From the NCBI GenBank assembly GCA_014526335.1, contig JACTAT010000022.1:124001-188000 (forward strand): 64,000 bases of DNA. Direction: 5' to 3'. Source of the DNA: Chrysaora quinquecirrha (Eukaryota; Cnidaria; Scyphozoa; Semaeostomeae; Pelagiidae). Positions 1 through 13,500 of this stretch are shown piece by piece (within the stretch, counting starts at the first letter, position 1; each line of letters starts with the position of its first letter). Below the pieces are notes generated by a model, which did not search any database, was not told the DNA's origin, and saw nothing but the letters and a program-made list of their open reading frames with translations. The position numbers and the translations under genes are program-made.

Positions 1-489
1 CTTATCACTCATGATTCATCCATTCGTTTTGAACATCAAAGTATCGATTGCAGTCGGCTTAAAAACTGAAATCAAAACTACTGTAGGAAAAGTTCAAGAG
101 ACATGAAAGGGACTAGATTTTTTAGAAACTGATGGAAAACCAGCAAAGTTTTTCTCCTTTGTTGTAAATTCACTGAACTTTAGGTAAACACTGAAATACT
201 TGAAGAGTCTTGTCCGTCTGCTTGCGACACAGTTAGTTAGAGGTACTAATTCTTCTCTTGATGCCACGAAAATACCATCAACCCACCCAGAAAAGCCCAG
301 CAGTATGGGTACATATTTTGAAAAAAGGAGTATGAAAATCCCTACCAAAACAGCAGAGATTCCAGCTGAGGCTGTACCACTGCTGTACGAGATTCCAAAG
401 AGTGAACTGTCCCCTCGGTGATGCCAATTTGTTCTCAGTGTTGTTTGCCCATGTACTTTACTCGCCAGAGTTACTCGAAGCTCTCTGAA

Positions 490-1395
490 CTAAAGGGCAA
501 TCAATTTTGGCAAAAAATTTAGGAATTAATGCTTTTATCAATGCAAATAATCAAGAATTAGAATGCCGATTCCATTTATTTGCAGTCGAAAATCACATAA
601 ATTGTACGTTACTTATGTATCAAATGTTTCCTTGAGTAGTCTTGAGCTTTGCTTACATGCTAGTGTCTCTCTATTATTGTTATGACACTGAATGTGCAGT
701 TAAAATTAAGGAACTATTAAGGAACTTTTGGAACTATAATTGCCTCAAAAGAGGTCCAAAATAAGGACCTTTAAGAACTAGGCCTTTGGGTAGGTTCCTT
801 ACAAATAAAAAAGCTTGCGGTCCTAAGTCCCAAAGTCTCAAGTCAAATCGAAGGGTTCCCCATAAAAATATATGTATATATGTATCTAGCAAAGAGCTAA
901 CATGCTCTTGTTCAACAGTAATAAACAGGACTGTACATATTTCAACAACCTTTAGGCCTTAAGTATAGACGAAGTTACAAATTTATTACAACTTATTAAC
1001 GTAACCAGATTTAGTTGTTGTCAATGAACGTTGAAGTTTTTCTTTCATCTTGTTTTTCCTTAACCATGGAAATAAAATGGCCTTAAAAGTTAATCCTATT
1101 GTCGGTTAGATGAACACTTTAATAAACAGTTTTCTTCAATAAAAAAAGCTTTTCTCTGTAAAGTATTATCTCAATCCGGCCAAACTTTGAATATAAATTT
1201 TTGTGTTGAAAATACACGCCTTATTCTGAAATCTCTGTATTGGATATCATTGTTCTAATAACCGTATTATTTGCAAAAAGCGGGAAAAATAGAGATCTTT
1301 CAGATAGAGTTCCCATCCAAAAGTTCCTTATTTTTGGACCTCTTTCGATTAAATTGTAGTACCAAAAGCTCCTAAAAAGTTCCTTAAAGTTAACT
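490..1395. mobile_element. MITE family A fragments, inverted pair
   Basis: 490-810 and, in inverse orientation, about 1137-1395 match family A subterminal sequence (AAGGAACT, CAAAAGAGGTCC). The foldback element at 1403 is inserted beside the second fragment. Confidence 0.5.
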
Positions 1396-1402
1396 GCATA
1401 TT

Positions 1403-2136
1403 CACGCTAGCGAATCTATAATCACTACTGTGGTGGATAATCACTACTGTGGTGGTACTATTTGCATACTGTGGTGGCAGTTTTGGCGTACTGTGGTGGA
1501 TAATCACTACTTGTGGTGGTTTACTATGCTTGCGGTGGTGGCAGTTTTGGCGTACTGTGGTGGATAATCACTACTGTGGTGGTTTACTATGCTTGCGGTG
1601 GTGGCAGTTTTGGCGTACTATGGTGGATAATCACTATTTGTGGTGGTTTACTATGCTTGCGGTGGTGGCAGTTTTGGCGTACTGTGGTGGATTTTGTGGT
1701 TTTTTCTTGCTTGATCTATAGATTTTTGCTATGATTTCGTATTCACCACATATAGCATTATAACCCACCACAAGTAGTGATTATCCACCACAGTACGCAA
1801 AACCTACCACCACAGTACGCAAATAGTACCACCACAGTAGTGATTATCCACCACAGTACTCCAAAACTGCCACCACCGCAAGCATAGTAAACCACCACAA
1901 GTAGTGATTATCCACCACAGTATGCCAAAACTGCCACCACCGCAAGCATAGTAAACCACCACAAGTAATGATTATCCACCACAGTACGCCAAAACTGCCA
2001 CCACCGCAAGCATAGTAAACCACCACAAGTAGTGATTATCCACCACAGTACGCCAAAACTGCCACCACAGTATGCAAATAGTACCACCACAGTAGTGATT
2101 ATCCACCACAGTAGTGATTATAGATTCGCTAGCGTG
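1403..2136. mobile_element. Foldback element copy 1, 5-bp target duplication ATATT
   Basis: Termini CACGCTAGCGAATCTATAAT and its exact inverse. Both arms are tandem about 64-bp GTGGTGG-rich repeats in opposite orientation around a unique centre of about 80 bp (about 1690-1770). ATATT at 1398-1402 is repeated at 2137-2141. Confidence 0.88.
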
Positions 2137-2141
2137 ATATT

Positions 2142-4311
2142 TAAAGGGAATCGACAGATATAAAAGTGGCTCAAGCCACCCATCAATCAAAATTGAATAA
2201 GAGAAGAATAGCTAAATTGCCTTTTATGTGGGAATTCAAAAGAGCTGCTTTGTCTTCATGCAACTGACTTTCTCTTATGGACGTCTATTGCCATTAAGAG
2301 CCATGACTATTACAATATGTATAAAGGGACACACGTGAGCAAAGCTGGAAACCTTAAATACATGCGTGACATACAAATTTATTAATTTTTTTTCATATTC
2401 TGGTATCTAGGCCAAGTAGGCCTCTATCCTAATTAAAAAAAGTCACCATCTGTTTCTCAAATCTATACAACAACTGAACATTGTACTACTGTATACACAT
2501 TAGCTACGTAATAATTACTTCCTAATTTCTATATAAATTCCTGGTTGCCATAATGACTAATAAATAGCCTAAACAACGACACAACAGCCACACCAGATAT
2601 TAATCAACCGGCAGATTGAAATGATAACCCGCGTCAAAAATGAAAATTTGAGGTTTCATATGTTAGACTTCATGGGTTTTCCTTGTGTTTCTTTCTAGAC
2701 TGTAATTCTTTGAGTTACTTTTTTATAGACTTGTTACATGAGTCCCCTCTTCGCAAACAGCAACAACAAAAACAACAATCTAACAGCTGTTTCCTCAGAG
2801 TTCTGAGCGTCCAGCATAGACTTAGACTTAGACTCAATAGCTATAACTACGACTCATTTTGTATGTATATTTCTTGTAAGAACACTTGGCTTCGATTTCA
2901 GCCTGCCTGTTTTCACCAATTTATCATCCCCTACCCTTCTTAAAAACATATTTAATTAAAATGCGTTTTAAGGCGAGGGCTTCACGCTGGTGAGCTTTTC
3001 TTGTGTTTATCTCAAATAGTTTTGGAGAAAGCAGAAAATTCTGACCCAAATTTCACCCTGGTGTTTCTTATAAAGGTTGTTCTTATAAGAAGAAAAACGT
3101 CTAGCGGACTTAGAAATCATATGGCCCCCTTTCTCCCCTCGATCGATGTTGTTCTAGGGTTGAAAGATGCAGGGAAAAGTAGTTTAACAACAGGCACTGT
3201 TTTGTCACAAAATAAACACAACATTGACATGTGGGAGGAAGGGGGAGGATGGATTTGGGCTGATTTTATGGGATCAACGCAAGTCCGGTTATTTTAGTCC
3301 ACGATTGTAGGCTATAGGCTGCAGGCAGGGTGCAGTTAGACTTGCCCCAAGTCTGTTTCTTGATTTCCTTCTCCTAGGATCCATGATTCCATGTCAGAAC
3401 AAAGGCGACTGCGAGAGAAGTCTAGGGCGCAGTTTGCTGCATAGGCAACCTCTTGCTGCAAACGCGTCTTTTTCAATTGTTCTTATCATTATTTGAAAAA
3501 TAGATGAAACGGTTTACATTGAATATTGAAAGGCTCTGCTTGGGCGTGTTATTCGAGTTTCTATGAAATGCATGTCAGACATTGTAACTCAAATGAGGTT
3601 ATTCTTTCTAAGGCGATTTCGTGACTGCCTTTTAATTAATATTATTGTTCACCATATCCTTTCTCGAGAATGACCACTCAATATCACCGCAGGCCGCACC
3701 GCGTACGTGATTATTTGACCGCAAAGAACAGGCGACATTCGCGGTAAGAACTGGACAGAGAAATTTAACGGAATGTGGAATATGGAGCACTTGCGATGGA
3801 ATACGAAAGCCTAAATTGGTACTACACTTTTGTTCCACGTTTTTGTAGAATCAAAAAGCGAAGCAAATCTCTGGGCGTGTTCTTCTTAACATCCAAAACC
3901 TTCTGAATTTCGAATACAAAACCGTCCGAAAACAGAATTCATGATATTACAAAAAAACAGATATTGTGAAAATCCGAGACTCGTCAGTCAACTTTCGCGC
4001 CAAAATTCTTGTCTGATTCGTCCCCAGACCCTTTCGTGGAATATCTCCTGGCAACTGGTAAAATTGCAGGCGCTTTTGACCTTGAAAACGAGCACCTCTC
4101 GAAAATCTCGAGAACCTTCTGCTTTTGATTGCAGACGGGTTTGGAGAGCTCCAAGACCTGCCGCTTTCAGAAGAATGGCTTCGAAAACACACTTTCCGAA
4201 AATAGAATTGGTTTAGAAGAACACGCCCTCTGATTCCCTTCAAAAGAACGCACCCAAAGCGTGTAAAGGGTTTCTTATGAAAATAATTAATATATTCACT
4301 TTATATTGCAG
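2142..4311. other. No gene seen
   Basis: Short frames only, without splice or domain support. The missing first thrombospondin exon is not recognisable here. Confidence 0.5.
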
Positions 4312-4557
4312 AGATTGACCTACTGGAGTCTTTCGATTTGGCTCAAAGCATAAAAGGCGTGGAAAAGTCAACCGCATTCGCCTCGTATCCAATCTATAAG
4401 TTTGGAAAAACAAAAAATGATTTTGTGGCAAAAAACTCAATCACCAAAGAGTTCATTGATTTTCTCGCCCAACATGATAACTTCATCATTTCAATGTACG
4501 TCAAACCAGACCCTAAAAATAGAGGAACATTGCTGTGGCTCCAGGATAGAAAGACTG
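4312..4557 (+). CDS. Thrombospondin exon, TSPN part 1
   Basis: Begins in phase 1 after a TTGCAG acceptor and encodes [18 protein letters not shown] and following residues, ending near [10 protein letters not shown] before a GTAGGC donor. This is the start of the N-terminal laminin-G-like domain. The preceding exon, expected to carry the signal peptide, was not found. Confidence 0.85.
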
Positions 4558-7500
4558 GTAGGCTTTTTTCACCATTTCAACCTATCAATACTTTCGTGTC
4601 TCTATGTACTTTACCGCACTATACCATACCATATTATACCATATCATACCGTGCCATACCATACACCATACCATTCAATACCGTACCATACCATAACACA
4701 CCGTACACAACAATACATGCCTTCATGTAACATAGCGTATCGTACAAAACAGTAACATACCATACACAACCATACCTAATCATACCTATACCATACCTTT
4801 ACCATGCCTATACCATACCTATACCATACCTATGCCATACCTATACCATACTCATACCATACCTATACCATACCTATACCATACCTATACCATACCTATA
4901 CCATACTCATACCATACCTATACCATACCTATACCATACAGAACCATACCTAATCATACCTATACCATACCTATACAATACCTATACCATACCTATACCA
5001 TACCTATACCATACCTATACCATACCTATACCATACCTATACCATACCTATACCATACCTATACCATACCTATACCATACCTATACCATACCTATACCAT
5101 ATTTTTAACATACATATACCATACCTATACCATACCTATACCATGCCTATACCAAATCTATACCATACCTGTACCATAGCTATACCATACCTACACCATA
5201 CCTATACCATACCTATACCATATCTATACCATACCTATACCATACCTATACCATACCTATGCCATATCTATAACATACCTAAACCATACCTAAACCATGC
5301 CTATACCATACCTATACCATACCTATACCATACCTATACCATACCTATACCATACCTATACCATATCTATAACATTCCTATACCATATCCATACCATACC
5401 TATAACATACCTATACCATACCTATACCATACCTATACCATATCTATGCCATACCAATACCATACCTATACCTATGCCATACCTATAACATGCCATATCA
5501 TTCCATACCATTCCATACCATAACAAACCATATCATACCATACCATATCATACCATACCATTTCTTACCATACCCCAAATCATTCCATACCATACCATAC
5601 CATGCCATACCATTCCATACCATAAATCATACAATACAATACTTTACCTTACATCATATGATACTACCATAGCTTATATCATACCACAACATACCATACG
5701 ATACAATACCATGCTACAAACCGTATTGTACCGTACCGTTCCATACCATACTATATCATACCATACCCTACCATAACATACAATACCATACCATACCATA
5801 CCATACCATACCACACCATACCATACTATACCATAAAACAGCTAACAATACAACACTATACGATACCTAAATCATGCAATACCATAACATACAATACCAT
5901 ACCTTACCTTTTCATACCGTTTCATACCATACCACAAAATGCTATATCATACAATACCATGCCATGTCATACCACAACATACCTTACAATACCTTACAAT
6001 ACCGTCCCATACGATATCATACTGTATTATACATTACAACAGAATACCATACCATACCATGAAAAGTTTAATAAGTTCTCTTTTTCTTTAGCTCAAACTT
6101 TGTTTGGGGTCTGGCTGAGATCTGGCAAACGTTCAAAGCTAAGTATGCCTCATTTCAACAACAGAAAAACAGAACATGTGACATTTTCTGACATTGGTAG
6201 GTTCAGTGTGAGTTTTGAGTACTTTTAGACATATCGTAATTATTCCATTAACGCAACGAACTCGCTTAAGCAGCGTCAATTACAAAGGATACAAAAGGAA
6301 TACCCAGGGGAGGGGTACCTCTGTGTGACCATGATTTGACCTGAAGCTGGAATTTGACAAAAGGACTCGTTTGTAGGATTTTCAAGAATTTTCAACCCAT
6401 CTGCATGAATATCGGGAAATTTCAAGCCCATGTATATGAATTTGGTTGATTCTAAAACACTTTCACATTTCCAAAATGCATGCGAACTCTCGCAAAGTCG
6501 AATCTGACCAAGATCCTTTGCAATCAATGTAACCGAGCTCTGTTGTTGCTGCCAATTCGTCGTTTCGAAAGCAAAATGCAGAGTAAAAAGGTTTTCAGCC
6601 ACTTTGCGGTAAATTATAATGGGACCTGCCTGGAAAGAACATCCTAAAATACCAACCCATCAACCAGAATTTCAGACCGAGGTACAGAGAATTTCAGTTG
6701 AACAAACCCATTCATATGAGCAGCTCGTCCAGTATGTCTAGATGTTGAAGTTACCTATAGCTGTAATAAGGTGAATCACTCTAGTCAGAACTTATAGGAT
6801 ACAGCTGATTGCAGTCGCAGGAGCGCTCAGGAGTCTGACGAGAATTTGTTGTCAACTAATCGCAGAAGTAGAATGTGCCTAAGTTTTTGGAACTGTGCGT
6901 CGACCAGTTGCAGTCAAAAAGGAAAAAGTTGCAGGATGAAGAAACCACAATCATTAGATATCTTAATCATCGTTTTAAATGAAGATGAGGCAGTTGTGAT
7001 CTAAATCACCCCACAAAACCATGTGGCCTACCCAAAAAGTGCAACGCAAGAATATTTCACTTCTTCTGGGAATTGAAAATGCTTTTTTACCCATAGAGTA
7101 TTCATCGGGTTCGTTCTTTTGAAGCGAATCAGAGATTTGCTTCGTTTTTTTGATTCTACAAAGACGTAAATCAAAATTTTTTATCCAACAGCTGACAAAT
7201 CTTTACACAGATCTTAAAAAGTTGAACTCGCCTCCTTTTCCCACCATTTTGGCGCGAAAATCAGACTCGACCCAGTCCTAAATTATCACGTAGCCTAAAG
7301 ACGCACTAAGAAACAACAACAAAAAACCGAATCAGTCCCAAACAGGTTCCTGGTCCCAAAAGAGAAATGCTTGGTCCCAGAAGAGCAAAGAGAATGTTTG
7401 TTGCTTCGCTAAGCGGTAAAAGCGAATCGCTATGAAAGCAATTCGCTTGTCCCGGTCGGGAAAAGCGAAGTAGCTACGCTACTGCAACGAAAAAACGGCA

Positions 7501-10500
7501 CAATGATGTCGAATCAAACTTTTGCTTCGCTCCAAAACAACGCACCCATTCTTTTCATAATTTTTCGTAGGTGATCTAAGTGATGGTGTCTGGCATTATT
7601 TGGTAATCCACGTTAGGCCATCTTTTGGAGTCACTCGTAAAGTTGACTTGTACCACAACTGCCAAAAAGTTGGATCAATGTTGTCTCCCTTCAATTATCA
7701 AAATGCCTATGGAGGTGATTATGAAATGCGGCTAGGCCAACGTGGCGTCCGGCATTTTGTTGTGTCAAGATGGCAGGTATGAGTCTACTCTCAAATTCAT
7801 TATTATAAATAAAATCCGGAATGCCCGAAAATGCTATATCGCTATCGCTGATATATACAGGGTGGCCCAAAAAAGGGACCCCCTTAGGTAAATAATTTCT
7901 GAATAATTTTTTTCAAGGAGGAATTTTATAAAATTTATACCAGGAAATATTCAACTCAAGTGCGATATAGTGTAGAAATTTTTTGATGATAAGAGCTTCC
8001 AACTTGCTGCAATTAGACATTAAATTTATGATGCCTCAAAACCTGCTGTTTATAGTCCACCATTGAGTACTGTGATCGTTCGTGAACGGGAATCATTATC
8101 CCAGAGTAAAATTGTCACGGCCATTAATGTATGGTCAGCCATATTAGAGAAGTGTATTAAGCAGGATTGAGGACATTTTGAATTATTTAGCAAGGGGGTT
8201 CCTTTTTTGGGCCACCCTGTATATTAATACAGTTGAAAATCATAACCGAGAATAACTAGCAGCAACGCCTGTATAGTAGGTACAGAGTGCATTGAACTAA
8301 TTTTCAATTAAGAACCAGTTAAAAAGATGGCGTCGGGGGTATTTTACCATGATGCATTTACAGTGATTTGATTCTGCAACCTCGTCCCTAGGCCCCAAAT
8401 CGAATTTCTACGAATCTCAATCGTCAAATCGATTTGGGCCCTGGTACCGGCCACAAAATCTGCCAAAATACTGGCAATTTTGGCCTAGGCATCAAAACAA
8501 GATGTAGATTCCGAAAGCAGATGTTCTTTGAAAGTAAATGCAAAGAATTTCATCGATAATTGTCAGGCAAGATACAGTATCGCATGTAGCATCATTTTTT
8601 GGTTTTTATAGTTGTTTTTCACGTAGTTTTCGGCCTATTTTGATGTGAAAGTTTGAAGAAACTGTGACGTCACTCAAAATTTCTTTTGTTTGAAGAGCCA
8701 ATCAAATTGCGAATAGGCAAAGCTGATACCAGGGTCGAATATGGACAGCGGAGTTTCACTTAGAGGCCTATTCACCCTGGGGACGAGGTTGGTGATTCTA
8801 TTGGAATTCGATATTTAAACGCATTACATCATGGTGAAATGCCTCCTGACGCCATCCTTTGCGGGCTCGTCTGTCGTTTTAAATATCTCTTTAAATATTG
8901 TTTATTTTTATGCTCAAATGTTCTTTATCTGTCCTCAATTCTTTAGTTTCTTATGAAACGTATCTTGTTTACTTACAGGGAAGTGTCTTTGAGTTTATGA
9001 TCACAGTTAACAGAGATATCGATAATTTTGTGAAATCTGAAAAATGTGATATGCAAAGCAGATTGCAGCCGGACTTGTATCAAAGACAATCTCCTGCTAA
9101 TTCACCTGGTGAGTTTGGTGATGAGTGAGCCCCAGGAGGGGAGTACTTCAAGCCTGGTTTCCATATAGCCAAAAATGGCTATATGGCCATATGCCACTGC
9201 TGTACCAGTGCTGAGACAGTGCTGTGACGTTTTCAGCTTTAATAGGAACCCTTCCTTGCGGTGGCTCTAACGTGGCTTGACAGTTGCTCTACCGCGGTAG
9301 TGCCAACATAAAATGTTGAATTTGATTCAACGGCCCTTATGACGCTTCTGCCACCAGAAGATTTTAATGGAAACATGTGGCACTGCCGTCGGCGACGTGT
9401 TTGTGGCACTTTCCTTTGTTCTCATAGAGAACATGACTTTAGCAAGCCAATCAAATGTGACAAAAATATGAAACCATTTTATAACAAAAACTGTCTTAGC
9501 ACTGGTACAGACGTGTCTCAGCACTGGCCCAACCGTGTATTGCTATATGGCAACGAAGTGTCGCAACATTTTCTCAGCGCTGGTACAGCCGTGTCTCAGC
9601 ATTGGCACAGCCACTTTTGGCTATTTGGAAACTAGGCTTCAGTGAGACCATGATTAGACCTGAATCTGGACTTTGACAAGAGGAACCATTTGTATGATAG
9701 GATTTTCAAGAATTTTCCACCATTTGCATGAATATCGGAAAATCTCAAGCCCATGTGTATGAATTTGGTTGATTTCAAAACATTTTAGAATATTAGAATG
9801 CCACCTAATAGAATCTGACCACGATCCTTTGCAATCAACGTGACCGCGCTCTGTTGTTGCTGCTGAGTCATTGTTTCGAAAGCAAAATGCAAAGTAGAAA
9901 GGTTGTCAACCACGTTGCGGTAAATCATAATGGGGCCTATTGGTAAGAAAGTCCTAAAATACAAAGAACTTTTGTGAAAGAACTTTTTTATTGCTGGATA
10001 TTATCAAAATGGCATAATTGTAAGTTTCTTAGGCCCTGGCCCAAAGATCAAACATTGTTGGTTCAACATTTGAGATTTGCTTGTCAAGCAAAATTTTTGG
10101 GCGTTTGGCCGCCTTTCAAACATTGGGTTCTTGTCAAACATTTCTTTTGTTTTTGACAAACTGCAAAAACTTGCAATATTTCACCACCTAGCAGCATTTC
10201 TTAGCAACAAGGAGTTCGTGCTTGTGCATTAGCAATAACATCGTTGTCGGACAGCAATGTTTTTGAACGTGACCAAACGATCAAACATTTGATGTAAAGC
10301 AAATTTGTAATTTGCAAATTTTTCCAAATTAGCAAATTTGCAAGTTTAATCGTTTGTGCAATTTTAGGGTTCACTGTAAAATTACACTAGAATTGAGAGT
10401 AATCTTCAAATTGTAAGCTTTTGCCCTCTTAAATTGCGACCAGGCCCCAATGTCAGGCCTCAATCGGAGTACTAAGGGGTTTCTAGAAAGGACTGAAATG

Positions 10501-13500
10501 TCTGATTTTCTTATCAAGGTGCTTCCGCAAGGATGTGCCTAATCTTTGGTGCAATTTTTTTATATACAGTCTAGCAATATCTTATTATTATAATATTTTT
10601 TATCATGATATGTAATACACTCTTTGTAGCTATCAGCCAAGGTGTCCCATATGCAGCTGCTAATACCGGTTTCATGACCAAGCGACAACTTGGCTCATTG
10701 CTAGAAGCATTCAAAAGTGGCAACAAAGAAGACATAGTGGTGAAAGAAATTCTCAAGATTGTCAAAGATGTTCGAGAAATTCAGAGCAACCAGGTTGGAA
10801 TAGTTTTGCTTTTCTTAGCAATTTTCAACAACAAGATCCTTTTTAAGAATCTTTGAAGAATCTGATAAGAAAAGCCAAACCTTAAAAAGTATTAGTATTC
10901 TGAAGAACTTTGTTTTATAAATACAATCTTGTACAAAATATATTGAAACAGTCTAAATAGTTCTGCTTTTATTTATGAATTCCCCCTTCTCCCCCGTTAA
11001 AATATTGTTTCGAACAAAACAAAAGCTGTCTCGCTTTACTACCAACATTGTTTTGCGGGGTAAAGGGGGAAGAATTGGAGCTATGAAGGTACAAAATCAA
11101 TTGAATAGGCCACATTCCTTGAAAAAAGGCCTTGTTCCAAATATTTTTTCAGGACTGTAGAGTCAACTTTAATTTCTTGACTACCCTCTATATCGAAATT
11201 CCCTGTTTCTCCACGCCCTACCAAAATCATCACCAAGATGAGTCTCGTATAAAGGCTACATCTGATGCAAAAGTGTAGCAGAGAACGGCTTGGTTATTGT
11301 TCTGTGACCTCCCCCCCCCCCATTTCCCGTTGGGGGACCTTAAATATTGAATGGGGGCGATGTGTGGCCAGAATGTATGGCTTTTTCCCTCGGTTTAACC
11401 TGAGGATGGGTATGCTTTCTTAGTAAATTTTACCTGAGAATGGGTGGATTATTTTTCAAACGTTTTTCTCATGTATCTGCTAAAGAATGATTTATGAGAA
11501 TGATCCAGTACTGGAATTCCTTAAGTTTTGCCTATCCGAGTGCTACCTTCCTTATTAAGCATTTCCTTAAAAAAAAGATACCTTTAAATATCAGTGAGTT
11601 CTGGTTTGTAGGTTGGAGAGTTGAAAACTCTTCGTCAGATTCTGGAATCTCTTACGTCGAGGAGGACTGGTTTGTATTACTTATAAGTTCTACCATTATG
11701 GCCAAAGTCAATTTCTCAATATCCTAAGGTACAAAAATGCCCCTTTGACATGACCAATGGGAAATTAAAGATCATAAAACATCTATTTAGAAGCTATTTG
11801 TCCCCTGAAAATCTCAAAAACCCCTGAGTTGATTTCCCGCCACTGTTGTGACTATTGTCGAGACTCGAGAGAGAATACTTCTTGTGGCCTACTCAGATAT
11901 AAGATCTATCACAGAATGATATTACATACAGCGAAGCGGTCTTTAAGTAAATACAAAGTGTCTATTATAATGCAGTTACGGGGGAGTATCCCTACACTGA
12001 CAAGCTTTGAATTTTCAGAGTGACATAAAGCCCCGGTCAAACGACGCAACATTTTGTGCAACATTTTCGTAAATCCGCAAAGGTAAATTTTCTCGGATGG
12101 CCAAACGCTGCAACATTTCAAATGCAACATTTGTTGCGTTATCAAAAAAGAACTGGAAACCAACAAGTGATGTTATTTCCATGGTAACCATGCTTTTGGC
12201 GCTATAGTTGCTTGCTATATGCATGCGTGCGTGTAGCAAATGTTCCAAGACCCGGCCAAACGATGTGGCATGATATTGCGCGGTGCAACATTTTTGACCG
12301 TTTTCAAACTTTATGCAATATCGTGCAGCAAATATTGCACACTGCAACATCGGTGGCCAAACGACGCAACATCGGCAACAAATGTTGTGTCCAAATGTTG
12401 CGTCGTTTGGCCGGGGCTTAATAATAATTTTAAAAATTCATTGAATCTAACCTGCTCGCTCTTTCTGCAGAGCCTGTTAGTGGAAACGCGATAGAAGTGC
12501 AAACAGACAACTCATCTTCATCACCAAGAAATGGATGCGATGCGAACCCTTGCTTTCCTTTTGTGAAATGCTTCAACGTCAAGATTGCTCCTTGGTTCCA
12601 GTGTGGGGCCTGTCCACCTGGTCTTTCTGGCGATGGTATCAACTGTACTGACATCAATGAGGTAAGCTGACTAATGCACTATGAGAGATAAGCCGTCTTA
12701 GATCCCTTTGCATTGAAATTGACAAGACTGTCTTAAGATTAAATTCCCCTTTGTGCAAGATATTTTTAAGCTGAAGACCACAACCAGAACAACAAGAAAT
12801 CCAAAGGAGCTAATTCACTACAAACCCAATAAAGCCACTTTTTGCTCGAAATGCCTCTTTTCCCTAGGCCTACAAATTTGGAATGCTTTGCCAAAAGACC
12901 TAAAGCTTATAGAAAATACCCAAACTTTCAAGAGGGTTATCAAAAAATGGGGGGAGGCAGAATGCAGTTGCAACGTATGCAAAAATAAAACTAATTTGGG
13001 ATCGTAGCTAATGCCTAATATACTTTATTCACACGACCAAGCTTAACTTCAGCTGCCTAACGAGAAAAGACTGACAAGCTTGGCATACCCCAATAGATGG
13101 GATTCGAATTCGCACTGCATGATCAGTGGAATCACCGTTGGCTATACTAACACAGAATACAGAAATACCCCACAGCTACTAAACCGGTCGACATGATCTG
13201 AAGTGTCTGAAAAACAAGTCCAAGGAACCCTATAATATCCCGAATTTATAACTTAATACACGCTTTTTTTATAAGAAACCTAGCTCGGGGCCTTGTTCTA
13301 AACGTTTCTTAATTTTTGGCCCAATTTTAGTTCTAGAAGTTTCTTAACAGTTTCTTAATCAATTGAAATAAATTGCAGTAAAAACAACAAAAACCTTCTG
13401 TGGGATACAAAATTGCTTACAGATGCGAGAAATCGCACAAAACTAGCCACTCTGGTGCGAAAAATTGCATGGAAATTACTACCTCCACAAATGTGAATCA

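Noticed and set aside
1449..2190. Overlapping Trp/Gly/Val-rich frames on both strands (also 54344-55050)
   Set aside because: They repeat every about 64 bp with the tandem units and occur on both strands; by-products of the foldback element.
4832..5672. Long Tyr/Thr/Ile/Pro-rich frames
   Set aside because: Translation of the CCATACCTATA satellite; open only because the unit lacks stops.
12430..12657. Minus-strand frame with [15 protein letters not shown]
   Set aside because: Antisense of the thrombospondin EGF-1 exon.
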